From the NCBI GenBank assembly GCA_040954595.2, contig CM082584.2, positions 12,958,001-13,022,000 on the forward strand: a DNA stretch of 64,000 nt, written 5' to 3'. The notes beneath the pieces were generated by a model that was not told the origin of the DNA, did no database searches, and saw nothing but the letters and a program-made list of their open reading frames with translations. Shown one piece after another: positions 13,247-26,355 of the stretch. The DNA is from Balanoglossus misakiensis. Lineage: Eukaryota > Hemichordata. Positions within the stretch are counted from its first letter, which is position 1; each line of letters starts with the position of its first letter. Made by a program: the position numbers and the translations under genes.

Positions 13247-16200
13247 TCAACAAAAGCCTGTCCTCCAGATTCCGCCGGTCAGATCGGGATCAGCTCCAAA
13301 ATTCGGAGGTGGGTGAAGTTCGGGAACTCCGCGGTTGCGATGATAGTTCAGACGGGCCATCAGCTCAGCTACTTTCTCTGGTTCCTCAGCCGATAGATCG
13401 TGATGTTCATTCGGATCATCTGTATACGTTGAAAGGGGTGGAATAAGATTGTGTTAATTCGTAGACTATAAACTATTACACACTTAAAGACGTTTAACAC
13501 AATTGTACGCATACTAGCAAATTGTCCATTGCGGCATAAAAGACATTCTGCAACTTTACCTCTAAGGTTGAATAGATACAGAACATCTGGCATTGGCGGG
13601 GGGTCTTGACCGACACCTGGAACAAAAATTGGCGGCACAACCGTCTCGTTCTCTCCAGTGGGTGGCAGAAACCAACCATCTAAAACGTGAAATATGACGT
13701 AACGTTGTCATAGTTACCAATATTTATAATAGCGGTCATATTATTATACCTTTAATTTTAAGAAAAGAGATAAGTGTGTACTGTTTGATGATTCAGAGTT
13801 CTGTACGAGGACCCTAGATACCAATTGTTAACATTACCTTGGCCATATACATAGGGATAAACAGCGTGATGATTTCCATCTATAAGTTTCCAATCACCAA
13901 CTCTGGAATTCAAACAAAGTACATGTATGTACATGTAATTGACAGAAATGTATGGATTTTGTCTCTCTCATTAAATGGTGCACACAGCGTGTATGTTCCA
14001 TAAAAAGGTTTCCTAATTATGTAAATTTATAGATACCTTATTGCCGCGCCTCTAGTGGGCATTTCGGTCATAATATTGTAGACTATTTCGTCTCTGGGAG
14101 ATTTCCTTCCCTTTGATATAGTATCCCATAAATTCTTTCCGTCCATATTCTGGTCTGTAATTGGTAAAAATCACAGACAAAAACGACGCCATTTGTACAG
14201 CATCGAATGAAACCTGTCATTGGCTACATCTCAACTTGTCATGGTAACTGTATCCAAATTTGCATATGTGTATATGGTCATTTTCGCTTCCAACTGGGCT
14301 GATTTTAGCATACTAAGAAACAAATGAACTTATCTTACAGAGTGGAGCAAAATAATTGACGACCAACTATACCTGGAGTACCACCGGCCAAAGAAACAAA
14401 CGTTGGATACCAATCTGTTATGTGGATAAGACTGTAACAGACACAGACGCCCCATTTGATCATAAGGTATGTAATTTTATGTTTCTTTAATATATTGAGT
14501 AAACAGAAAACAGTCGAGTGTTCAAAATGAAATGTTAACAATTCTCACTGACCCATCATAGACGTAGCCTGTCTTCTCAAGCGCGCCTCCAGCGGCAAAC
14601 GTAATAACCCTTGTACCTCCTTCAAACAGTGTTGTCTTGGCACCTCGCAAAGGGTAGTTATAACCACCATAAGTAGGACCACCGCCATTCTGAAAATAAC
14701 TTGAGATGGTGATTCTGTATTCTGTAAGCCTTCTATGCGAGAACAGCACAAACAGAAATATCAAAACTTTACTACAAGGCATTTACTCACGTCGCTCATG
14801 AACACAAAGAGAGTGTTTTCCCACATTCCGTTTTCTTTAAGTTTATTTGTTACATTGCCAATGATCTCATCCATCATGGACACCATACCTAGATAGGAAG
14901 GAACAATACTCCAGAAATATATATGTGCTCCTCCGTCATTTGCGCGCACACTCACACATACACACGGATGCTATATCACAGGCAGACGGACACATCAGTA
15001 TAGGTCTGTTTCTACTCTCTGCAAGAAACCATGCATGTGTACAAAACAGCACAAAATTTGAATATGCCCTTTATTTGGACACGCTCCTACCGCTGTATAT
15101 TCTTCTATCCCTGTTTCTGTTGTCAGCATAAAGGTTTTCGTACTCGTCTGGTACCTGCAAAAAACGTAAACTCATTTGAAGCCAATGTTTATTAATTTGA
15201 CTGATGTTCGAATGTGATTATAGTTGCATATTTATTCAGAAGTACAACCAAGGATTGCGTTGATCAAGACTTACTTCTAATAAGAAATGAGGCAGAGGGG
15301 AAGCATAGTATAGAAACATCGGCGTGTCTTTGTTGTGTTTGTCAATCAATTCTTCGGCTCTCTTGCTCAACAAGTACTGCAAACATAAACAACGAGCAAC
15401 ATATAAATCTATCGTTCTATCAAAATCAAGATTGTGCAAGAAACAAGTATGGAATGTTACTTTCTTGAATTCTCAGTGCACAGATGATGGGCTATGCATG
15501 AGAAACTATATTTCTACAGCAAATGTGACTTGCGCACAGAGCCACAAAATACACGTATACAAGTATATTTGAGGGAGTACATAGGACATTGAAATGTAAA
15601 ACTCACGCTGATGTGTGTAGTATTGTCGAGTACCATGCCGATATTATCCCAGAAATCATAGCCACTATAAGGTTTAGAGCCTGCAAGTAAGAGTAGGTGT
15701 TAGGTTAAAAGGGTATGTATACATGTACTTTGGCCTATGTCAGGACATGTACATGTGCTTCAGTGCCGTCTCTACTGAAATTTTTTTCTTACTTTCTCCT
15801 CATTTTTTATTTGTGTAATTTTGACACTTCTTGTTTCTCTAGAAGATCACCTTTAACCATAACTGGGCGTGTATATGTAATTGTATTCCAAAACTATCTT
15901 ACCCTCTCCAAAAAGTCCGATGGCGTCTTGGTTTGTATGGTCATAGTATCTAATGTAGTTGTTCAGAAAACCGTAGTACGAGTCAAAACCACGATAAAAT
16001 GGTAAATAGGCTTCCTTGCACATTCCTAAATGCCACCTAAAAATTTCATAAACAGGAGACGCTTGAATAAATGCATGTACATTTGTCTGTCACCGCCCTG
16101 TAGCGGCCAATCGGTAGGTCACCATCAACTTTGGTGCTGGAAGGCACCCCATGACGGTGAACAATTGAACATAGCTTCCCGGGGATGTAAATGTCACATT

Positions 16201-18261
16201 TAACTAACATACTTACTTTCCTATCATGTGAGTATTGTAGCCCAGTGGTTTGAGTGCCTGTGGCAGAAGAGTCAAGTCGGTAGAGAGACCGTAGGGAGAT
16301 AACGGTTGAATGACGTGGTGCTAAGGAATAAGCAAATTAAATGTCTTTACGGCTTTCATATTTTCGGTGCTCTTGTGAAATGAAAATGACAGAAATTGTG
16401 TGTGAATAACATGAATACCTCATCATTATGTAAACATTGCCTGGCAGAAAAGTACACTCGGGTTCGTATAAGTTTTAGTGTGCATCTCCGGCCCTTTGCG
16501 CTATCACTATCTTTACCTGCAATCCTGTTCTGAATGGATAATACCCACTCATCAGAGATGAACGACTCCTAAAAAGCGAAAGAAATCAAATCAACTCCCA
16601 TTTGCCAGGTGCGAAATACTTAATTAGCAGTCTGTTACACTGAAATTTACAAAACAAAACCGATTTCAAGAAATGTTGCCGCGCGTTCATGAAAAGAGGC
16701 CAACAGTGGCCAATTTCTAAAAAGTCACGCGCCAACTTCACACATCGAAGCAGCAAAAATGCCTCCATTTAATTGAAAAGATCATGTGTTTCATTGAAAG
16801 AAACCGATATCTGTAGAAATGAACCACTGTTTAGGTCAGTACGTTTCGTCTTACGGAGAACACTGCGGTTGAGCGTATGCTTGACTGAAGATGACGCCCT
16901 CTGAGGCGAGTCTGTCCATGTTCGGTGTACACATTTCTGGATTATGGTAACCGACGTCGTACCAACCTGAAATGAAGAAAGCAAGGAAGTGCATGTTCTT
17001 AATGATGAGCATATTTGTTGTTGTTGTTGTTGTTGTTGTTGTTTGTAATCAGATTTACAAAACGACCGATCAGTCAAGCAATGGCAAAATGACTGGAACT
17101 GACCTCGAAATCCAATCGAGGAATAATGCAATATTTTAACTTTATCTTTATTTATATTTTGGTTAAATTTTATTACGTACTCACCTAAATCATCCGCCAG
17201 GAAAAATATAATATGAGGTGGTTTCCGTGCTGGAGTTCCACATCCACTTTGACCTTAAAGAGTATCAAAAAATTTGAATTCAAGAAATTTGTCATCATGG
17301 TCCGAACAAGCAGATCAAGCCTTCTAGCGTGCGGTCAGAATAGAAATTAAAAGAAATTGTTTGTTGCCATTAGCGTTTAAAGCAATGAACAATAACATCT
17401 TACGTATCAGAACCGCTACCATGACAACTACGGCGGAAAAGAGACAGAAGAATAGGGTAGCGAAAAAGCAGGTTTGCCGGGATGTGTAGACAGACACTTT
17501 CCCTTCAGCACCCTCGGTACTTTTCTGCCTGGTGGATTGGCTTTGGTCTTTTTTCTCTCCGTCTCCTCCACTGCAGGATTTTGACAACGAGGGTTTAAGA
17601 TGTACATTCTCTTTTGGTTCTGTGCCTCCCTCATCGTATGCGGGCGACTGAAAGAAATTGAATTTTACTGATCAGTGGTTATGCCACTGTGAACTTTGTT
17701 CGACCTCAGTCAGTCACACCCGCGTTAAGGAGTCGGTACTAGAGGTACATGTCCTTGAGAACTGGTTATAACTGAGGGTGACTGTAGTCGTATATCACTG
17801 AGTTGTAAGTGATAAATAAACGATGAATGACAATGGGGCTTACAGACATAGTTATGGTATTTTGTCTGCGCTTATCGCTGTTTTTGTTGTGGCAGTCGCA
17901 GCGCCGAATTGGACCACTTTTCACGTGTTAGGCTAACCTCATGACCTTGACATACTGCGTCGAGTGTACGTACGCCTGAAGTCGCCGGGGGAAATGTGGT
18001 CTTGCATTGCATTGGAAGCAATCAGAAAGGTGTCAGGTGAATAATAACAGGGTTCTAATGAAAATATCACAAAACGTGCGCGAATATATTAGCGCAGCTG
18101 ACCACCATCTTAGTCTGTACTAGAGCTGTCAGAGAGACCAAGAGAAAAATGTGCACAGAAACATGCGTGAAAGTAACGTTATACCGAACCTGTGAACAAA
18201 AAAGCTAACTTAGGAAACCAAAAAATTTGCTTCATACCTGCGGAATACCTTGAGTCGCCAT
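13247..18261 (-). CDS. Membrane-anchored arylsulfatase B/I/J-like, copy 3 (582 aa)
   Basis: Third tandem sulfatase, 17 exons: 18261-18238, 17647-17404, 17253-17185, 16966-16855, 16568-16517, 16320-16217, 16036-15903, 15680-15607, 15376-15275, 15154-15091, 14888-14791, 14689-14553, 14431-14373, 14154-14037, 13902-13838, 13679-13560, 13419-13247. The start is MATQGIPQ. The tail has an SPAYDEGG motif and the transmembrane segment lies at about 68-89. The separate stalk exon present in copies 1, 2 and 4 is absent: exon 2 splices directly, in phase, to the exon carrying LADDLG. Exon 8-equivalent is four codons shorter. Active-site residues are complete: CSPSR (C148), GKWHLG, PHF, MSDNGG, RGAK. Expected active sulfatase; substrate unknown. 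Its intron next to the exon at 15376-15275 shares sequence with copy 4. Confidence 0.92.
17012..17043. repeat. (GTT)n microsatellite
   Basis: Perfect GTT trinucleotide run in the intron just 5' (transcript sense 3') of the LADDLG exon of sulfatase copy 3. Non-coding. Confidence 0.95.
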
Positions 18262-18562
18262 GAGTCCCTGCGGAAATCGACCAAGCGCTGGTCTTATTCG
18301 CGTTCACATAAGGTTTGACACGAGGTCACTTTATCAGACCATGGCAGACGACATAAACGACAAAAAATAAAGTTGACGGGTTCAAACAAGTATAATAAAT
18401 TGTTCACGTCTTTGAGCAGTGATTAGTGATAAGCATACAGACGCTTTCCGTTGATGCTTTTTGCTGATTAGGCCAACTTTGTTATCCAACACATGATTTA
18501 TAACCAGGTAAAATTGAAGCGACAGCAGCCATACCTTTTGGTTATACGTTTAGCATTCATAT

Positions 18563-18602
18563 TGAAAATTGAATTCAAGTCCTGGCCTAAATTCAATTTT
18601 CA
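18563..18602. repeat. 13-bp inverted repeat, 14-nt spacer
   Basis: Arms 18563-18575 and 18590-18602 are perfect complements (TGAAAATTGAATT). AT-rich, in the upstream region of sulfatase copy 3. It could be a transcription-factor half-site pair or an AT-rich hairpin; function unknown. Confidence 0.85.
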
Positions 18603-18900
18603 GCAATTATAACAATAAAAATTAAAGAATAAAATCAAATGAATTCACAACAATAGTTATAAACAAGGAAATGTTTATTTTAATAGATAAATCATCAGCT
18701 TTAATTCATAACGATTAAATTTAAGGAAAAATATAATCCCCTTCATTGGTAGAATTAACTGGACTTAAATTACCCGTAGACAGAAAGTTTCGCTAAAGAC
18801 GGAGCAGCACTTTCTGTTTTAAAATACTGTTACAAAAATATCTTGAAAATGCACAATATTTAATATAAAACCCCGAAAACCGCCATGAACAGACATTTAC

Positions 18901-19115
18901 AGATTGTCTGCAGCCATTCAGTCTGGCTTTGTCATAACCAATCAAAATAGGTCTTACATTAAAGAACTTTTAAATTGAAATTATGACAATAGGAGGTGAT
19001 TATTGGATTCATCTATTTCATACGGTGGTTTTCATTGGTAGATGCTATCCGCAGCCATTCAATGTGGCGTTGTCGTGACCAATCAACTTGCGCCCCACAT
19101 CAAATAACTTTTGAC
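18901..19115. repeat. Diverged direct repeat pair (about 75 nt units)
   Basis: Two related units, around 18901-18975 and 19040-19115, share GCAGCCATTCA, TGTGGC/TCTGGC, TTGTC and ACCAATCAA blocks in the same order. Both keep a CCAAT-like element. The age of the duplication is unclear. Confidence 0.7.
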
Positions 19116-19391
19116 TAATCACTGGTTTTATCGGTAGAAAACTATCACAGACAACATCAGATACGAAATTAGATGTACATGTACATAATTCTTTGGTTGC
19201 AAAAGGTTTTGTTAATAATTTGGAACTTTGATTCGTGCTCATAACGTACACAAAATTCATCGACAGAGAATGAATAAATATAAACCTAGCTAATAATAGT
19301 AAGCAATTGAATAATAAATGAACTTCATAGATGCCATGTTCTTATTTTCTTTTCCGTGTGCACCCGCGGGTTGGACGAGACTCGCCAGAAA

Positions 19392-22300
19392 TTAGCAAAA
19401 ACCTGTCCTCCAGATGCCGTCCGTTAGAGCGGGATCCGCTGCAAAGTTAGGAGGTGGATGAAGTGCGGGAACTGCGCGGCTACGTTGATAGTTTAGGCGT
19501 GCCTGTAGCTCAGCTACTTTCTCCGTCTCGTTTGCCGATAGATCGTGATGCTCATTCGGATCATCTGTTCAAAATTCATACATAATATTAGGTTCATTTA
19601 GTTTCAACAAGAAAGCTTAAAACAGCCAAACAGACTTTCACAGACTTTCAATCAGACTTTGATAGACTTTCAAATGATGTGTCAAATCAAGTATATTCTG
19701 GTTGCACAAAATGTGCCATTTCCAAATGAACTAAATGAAATTCTGGCGAGAATAGTTCATGCTGACAAAAGAAATGATCAACGTTGTTTACCTTTCAAGT
19801 TGAATAGATACAAAACGTCTGGCCTCGGTGGAGGGACCAGACCGGGCAGTGGAATGAAAATCGGGGAAACAACAGTCTGGTTAGGTTCAGTCGGTGGGAG
19901 ATACCAGCCCTCTGGGGGGAAAATAAGAAGAACATTTGACATTAGATAATTTTGAAGTCGCCTTTTGATGCGTTTCTAGGTTTTGGTACCAGTTTGAAAC
20001 ATTCTACTGAACGTTTTCGTAACAGCAAACACAAGCGTTCCACCAAAAAAACCCTAACCCAATCTATTAGTTACATCGGCTTAGATACGTCAGAACTACG
20101 CACGAGTCTTTAAATATTGCCTTTTATAGGACTTGTCTGTAGTCTTTGTGAAAAGGAAAAGTTCTGACAATCCTACCTTCATCGTATACTATTGGATAAA
20201 ACATCTGGTGATTTCCTTCTATAAGTTTCCAATCACCGACCCTGAAATCAAAACGCACGTTATCAATATACAAAACACCCTTGCATGAGATGAATAGTTT
20301 AAACATGGTAGGAATACGTCATCTTGAAAATATGTCCACAACGTGATTTTTATCACTCAACTAGGTAGTCAAACCGATTTAAGGTATTGTACATGATGTT
20401 TTACCTTATTGCCGCACCTCTTTCAGGCATAATTTCATCGATGTTGTAGATTATTTCATCCCTGGGAGACACTGCTCCGTCTAATACAACTTCCTTCATA
20501 TTTATTCCGTCCAAATCTGGTTCTGTGGGTTGGGATGAGAAGAGTAAGTTGAAGACATGTTTACGAACAACAGTTAACCTTCTGGGTTATCTGTTAAACT
20601 GTGAGAAGATTTTTACTTGTACGTCAATCTGATTCAAATCGACTTTAGAGAAAGGCTTTGAGCACAGATTGGTTGTTATCATTCTGTTTCGTCAGCCATT
20701 ACTCACGTGAGAATAATTATTTGCATATCAAAAATAGTAATTACGACATGTTTGATCAAGAAAAGTAAACAACGGACTGTCCGTTTACCTGGAGTACCGC
20801 CGGCCATGGAGACAAAGGTGGGAAACCAGTCTGTCATATGCATAAGACTGAAACAGAAATCAAAGTCGACATAATTAGTTCCTTGCTCGATTTCTTGTTG
20901 ACATGGAAACACTACCAAAATCTGCATCACAATCACCGAAAAGCGCCCTCACTTACCCGTCGTTAGTGTAGCCCGTTTTTTCGAGCACGCCACCAGCGGC
21001 GAATGTAACAACCCTTGCTCCTCCGTCGAACAAAGTGGCTTTAGCGCCTCGCAGGGGGTAATTAAAACCTCCCCAGCCGGGAGTACCACCATTCTGAAAT
21101 ACAGAAATTTGACATGGAGCTTATAGTATAAACTATATCTCTATTCCTTGTTTTAATGCTAATGCATCGAAAATACATTGTTGTAAATATTGTTCTATAC
21201 TTACGTCACTCATGAAGACAAAAAGTGTGTTCTCCCACATTTCTTTCTCTTTTAGTTTGTTTGTCAAATTTCCAATAATCTCATCCATCATGGATACCAT
21301 ACCTATGTAGATGGAAAGAAATCAGGTTGCATATCATATTGAATCTATCCCAACAGACAGACAGACAGACAGACACTGCTTTCGTTTCCTTGCCCAGTGT
21401 AACATATATATGGACGCTGAGACTTTATGCACATCAAGACAACTCACCATTATAAATTCTTCTATCGCTGTTCCTATGGTCAGGATATAGGTTTTCGTAT
21501 TCTTCTGGTACCTTGGAGAGAGATATCAACAAATTGTAACCAATTGTAGTTTTAGATATAATTGTTGGACGTGCTTTAGGATTGGCGGCGACAAACTCTT
21601 GCGTCAAAACATATTTTGCAAAAGAATGAGACTTACTTCCAGGAAGAAATGGGGCAGTGGTGAAGAGTAATAGAGAAACATCGGCGTGTCTTTGTTGTGT
21701 TTGTCAATCAATTCTTCGGCTCTCTTGCTCAGCAAGTACTGAATCATAAATAAGGAGAAACATACTTTAGTCTATCAAAATCAAGATTGTGCTAAAAAGA
21801 TCACATTCCAGATGAAAATAAAATCACAATAGGTAACACTCACGCTGATGTAGGTAGATTTATCCAGTACCGAACCAGTGTTATCCCAGAAATCATAGCC
21901 ACTAAACACTCCAAAAGCTAAAGAAAAATATTCAAAAAATATTCAATATTAGCTACAGTCTTGTAGGGCACTGTACAGGTGCATCCCTTCAGATACTTTC
22001 CTGTACCTGTAATCTCTGTCTATCTCTACATTTGTTGATGAGACAACAATCTGTTTTCTGTGAACACTTTATTTCCCGGATTATAAGTTTTAAATGTTGA
22101 ATGCGACGTTTATCGTACTATTAAGTTGCAAATGCATTTGTTGAGAGTGGTGCGTCAATATAAATGACACAGACATGCTTACCGGTTCCAAGTAATTCCT
22201 GGAGAACACCGCGTATGTCCTGGTTCGTGTGTTCGTACCACTCAATGTAATTGTTCAGAAAACCATAGAAAGAGTCAAAACCACGGTTTAAAGGAAGAAA

Positions 22301-25300
22301 CTCTTCTTTGCACATTCCCAAGTGCCATCTGAAATTTGAATAGAACAATTGCGTGGACACTTTTAATTCGTAATTCACTTTCTAGTACATTGCATTCTCC
22401 AGACCAAGGGTTTATTATTTGCGAGTTATTTGAGTCCATTAATAGCGACCTCTAGAGTTCCACTTACTTTCCTATCATGTGAGTCGTGTATCCAAGTGGT
22501 TTGAGCGCCTGCGGCAGAAGAGTGAAGTTTGTTGGGAGACCATAGGGAGCAAGCTGTTGCAGTACTCTGTGCTGTGGAACAAAATGAATGAAACATTAAT
22601 GTGGAAAGCATGAAATTTATTTTTTCGGTTTACCTTTGTCAGACTTCGGCAGTTTTGGGGTGTCGCTCGCTGCGTTCTGCTTGTAGCCTGTATAGTAACG
22701 CATCATTGGAAAGGTAAATAACTACTACATGTAGTCCTGGTGACTTTCTTACCTGCATTCCCGTTCTGAATGAGTAAACGCCACTAAGCAGCGCCGAACG
22801 ACTCCTGCAAAACAATCGACGGTAAAAATGACAAAAATGAATACTCTGATATATGTGTTTGAGGCGTGCTGTTTTTCCATAATTTTGTTATATAAATGTC
22901 ACTGACGAGAAGGGATATTTATCAAATATCACATTTGTTTAGTTCGTCATCACTACTATTACGGGAATCGGTGCAAGCGACAAGTCACAAATTTTCGTCT
23001 TACGGCGAACAGGTCGGATGAGTGTATGTTTGATTGAAGGTGACGCCCTCGGCGGCCAGTCGGTCCATATTCGGTGTCAGCATTTCCGGATTATTGTAGC
23101 CGACGTCATACCAACCTGAAACAAAGCAGAAACACGATCAGACCAGGCTTAAACGAGCAAGGTCCATCACAACGGCATCATTCCAATGGAAATTACTGAC
23201 TAGATAAACGTACCCTTTTCATCGCCTACTTACCTAAATCGTCCGCAAGAAAGAACACAATATGCGGTGGTTGTGTCTTTTCTTCAGTTTTACACTGATT
23301 TGGACCTTAAGTGAAAAGAAAATATTTTTGTTATTGTTATGTTGCATTTTGTTGTCTTATCTGTTAAGTGTATTGACAAAGAAGAGCTCGGTGGTCATAT
23401 ATGTAGATGGGAAACCGAGAGAAGTAGCAAAATAATTGATAATTGATAGATCTCTTATGATCTCACTCACAAAATCCGTCAATTTCGTTTTATTTATAAG
23501 ACCTGTAATAAAACTGACTGTTTGGTAAATATTCCTCACTTACAGTTCCCATGATCAACGGTCGCCTTCTTTCCGAATGAGTCGCAGCCCACTGAAATGT
23601 AAAACATAAAAAAAGAATATAAATTTCAGCTGGTATTCTGACATGTACATGTAAGACACGCACGCACGCACGCACACACACGCGCTCGCGGAATGTGATT
23701 CGCGAAGGTAAACCTCCATCTCTGAATCATATCTTATTGACATGAGAGATTTAGCAACTGCATGGTGGCTGTTTCGAAGGACGTTCTAAACATTCTTCTG
23801 TGTTGTGATATGATATCACATATTTCTTTGATAAAAAATAACTTGATGTTTGTTTGTTTGTATTCACAATGAAATCGATAGGAAACCAACCATCATCAAT
23901 GCTAAACTCAAGACGAGGCCAACACTCGACCAGTGCGTGATGGTACCAGGATGTGACCACTAATAAACAAGGTTTCAAACGCCCCTTTGAAATGGTGAGT
24001 TAAATACTTTAATACTTTATCATATAAAGCAACAAACATTTCTCTTTGAAATGTTTTTATACTATCATACACCGAGTGTACTGTACGAATTGCCCCCCCC
24101 CCCACCCCCACCCAATAAAAAAATATATTGAGAGGATATGAATTGAATTTCAATATGAGGTTTTTATCCTTGTATTAATGCCCGGATGCTGTTATAACAC
24201 GTAACCATGAAAACATGGTTGCTGACATTCAGACTAGATTGAAGAACGATGGTGAGGTCACAAATAAACAACTAAACACAAACAAACTTATCGATTGAGA
24301 TGACCTTGTCCTCAGATTGTAAGTAAAACCAATGACATGACAAGAATAATAATGCGACTGGGAGAAAAAATGGATAATTAGTCAATTTGATGATTTCTCG
24401 TGAACACAACATGACTTACCCATGAGAACCACTGCTAATGCAACTATGATAGCGTAGACACCGAAGATTAAAGTAACTATGAGACAGTTCTTCTGAGATG
24501 TATAGATGAATTTCTTTCTTTTATCGACCGGGGAATATTCCTGCTTGTCAGACTGGCTGCGACTGTTTGCCATGTTGTCGGCGCCGTTTTTAGTTTTTGC
24601 CGTTGGTTCGGATTGGCCGTTTGGTGTACTTTCCGCAGCTGGTTCCTCGCCTTCGTACGCGGGATTCACAAATGCAGGTGCCTGAAGTAAAATAATAACA
24701 AATGATATTAACTTTATGGAATGTGTATGTTATCTGAAAGTTACCGGCAAATAGCTGTTCGATGTTCTAATCGCATTGTCGGTTCAACACAAGGTTGACA
24801 AGGATGTAGATTAGAGGTTTCGTCACGTCATTCGGGGTCGAATTTGAATCGAATCACGATGTTTTTTATCGAAAAAAAATACGAGTCTTTCTGCAAGTGG
24901 TTACTGTCTAGGTTTAAGAAATTTTAAAGTCAAACATTTTTTTTTCGATATGGCCAATCTGTTCAATTTGCCTTGGTCGACCATCGCAGCTAGTACAGGC
25001 TAATGTCAAAAAAATGTATTGTACTATAAATGCAAAATTCCTCTTTACATTAATTCACCTCGAACTCTAGCAATGGAGAATGATACGTTTTCTTGAAATT
25101 CGAGCCCTTACCAAAGAAAAAGAAGCGAAACGATGTATTTTAAAATGAGATATTGGCCATCGTCAATTTTACCTTTTACACCGCGCTCCTACTTACTGTT
25201 TCCTTGTCTGTGAAGTGATGAGACCTTTTGGGCAAACTATGATGATGACTTCAGACACAATGCAGAGAAACCGTCACCCAAGCGATTTTGTGCGGGTCGT

Positions 25301-26028
25301 ACTGTCGTCAAACAAGTCCGAGGCAAGTGATGTACGAGCAACGGCGCCAATACCGATACAGATCAAATGTTGGCTACTGCTGGGGTTTATATGCAATCCC
25401 TGTGTCCCTCCCCCACTCTTCTGACCGTGACCCATAGCCTACTTTAAACGAATGAAGACATTGACCATCCCTCACCAAGGGCGGATTTTCTTGTGATCAG
25501 ATGAATTTCCGCTTATTGCAGGGACCGTGGACTCGCCAACCTTGTTACATCTAGTTACGTAACAGAACGGTTATACTGCATTCTAAAAGTTAACGCGTCT
25601 GTCAAATTTAATTTAGTCAATTTCCAAAAGGGGGAATGTTATACTTGAATGAGAGTAGTGTAACAAGGAAAACAGTATGTTAGATTGTCCACTGTCCTTT
25701 CACTCGAGAAGACATTCATTCAATTCCGAGTCACAGTTGCAGGGTAAAGGTCGTGCGTGACAGAGTCAGATACAGTCCCCTCTCCCATCACCAGTGATGA
25801 AGGGGGACTGTTGATCAAGATTTATAGGGGTGGGTGAGCCCTGCACCTGCGTATAGAATCAGTTGTAGTATCGGCGCCAGTTTGCGCCAATTGCAACGCC
25901 GCATGTTAACATGCTCAAGAATGTCTGTAGTGAGTTTCAGCCCAACTCAATAACCGATCATCTACATTACCATTAACTTATCAAAAGTGATTAGTAATAC
26001 ACACCTCGGCGTCACCTGTACTCGCCAT
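19392..26028 (-). CDS. Membrane-anchored arylsulfatase B/I/J-like, copy 4 (609 aa)
   Basis: Fourth tandem sulfatase, 18 exons: 26028-26005, 24681-24420, 23591-23544, 23305-23234, 23115-23004, 22804-22753, 22571-22468, 22328-22183, 21917-21844, 21738-21637, 21511-21448, 21302-21205, 21093-20957, 20847-20789, 20522-20405, 20241-20177, 19911-19792, 19564-19392. The start is MASTGDAE. It has the longest cytoplasmic tail of the set, with a canonical NPAY motif, then a transmembrane segment at about 73-95 and a stalk exon containing VGCDS. Catalytic residues complete: LADDLG, CSPSR (C171), GKWHLG, PHF, MSDNGG, RGAK. It ends in WRTGFC. First intron is about 1.3 kb, the longest in the cluster, and may hold regulatory elements. 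Expected active. Confidence 0.93.
21353..21377. repeat. (ACAG)n microsatellite
   Basis: Short perfect ACAG repeat in the intron between exons 11 and 12 of sulfatase copy 4. Confidence 0.9.
23657..23690. repeat. (CGCA)n/(CA)n microsatellite
   Basis: Alternating purine-pyrimidine CGCA/CACA/CGCG run in the intron between exons 2 and 3 of sulfatase copy 4. Such tracts can adopt Z-DNA. Confidence 0.9.
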
Positions 26029-26329
26029 TCTTCTATTGGCAGCGTCGTGTGGACAATCTTAATAGTCTGTATTAAGTCACTTGACTGAAAACTACCACAA
26101 GCTGTCCGTTCCGTGTACCCTAGGCCTTTCCCCCACCTCCGCAGTCACTCTACAATAATATGGGTGTCGCATACCGCTTGTCTATATGCAAAAGAGGAAC
26201 GATTTCAATACGAAAAGGTGGAGTGCATTCTTTCTGTATCGAAGGTATTGTTAAAGGTTATCGATGTCGAGTCGACAAAAGAGTATAGGTCACAGTGTGC
26301 AACAGTGCGTGCCAGGTCCTAGATGAGCT

Positions 26330-26355
26330 ACAAAGAGAAAGTATTTTCTCTTTGT
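26330..26355. repeat. 11-bp perfect hairpin
   Basis: ACAAAGAGAAA at 26330-26340 and its reverse complement at 26345-26355 with the loop GTAT. About 300 bp upstream of the start codon of sulfatase copy 4. Confidence 0.9.

Larger units (their letters stand above)
18262..19391. other. Intergenic region between sulfatase copies 3 and 4
   Basis: About 1.1 kb that must contain the promoter of copy 3 and the 3' end of copy 4 (minus-strand AATAAA at 18674-18679). It also holds a 13-bp inverted repeat at 18563-18602 and a diverged direct repeat at 18901-18975 and 19040-19115. No further coding exon was found. Confidence 0.7.
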
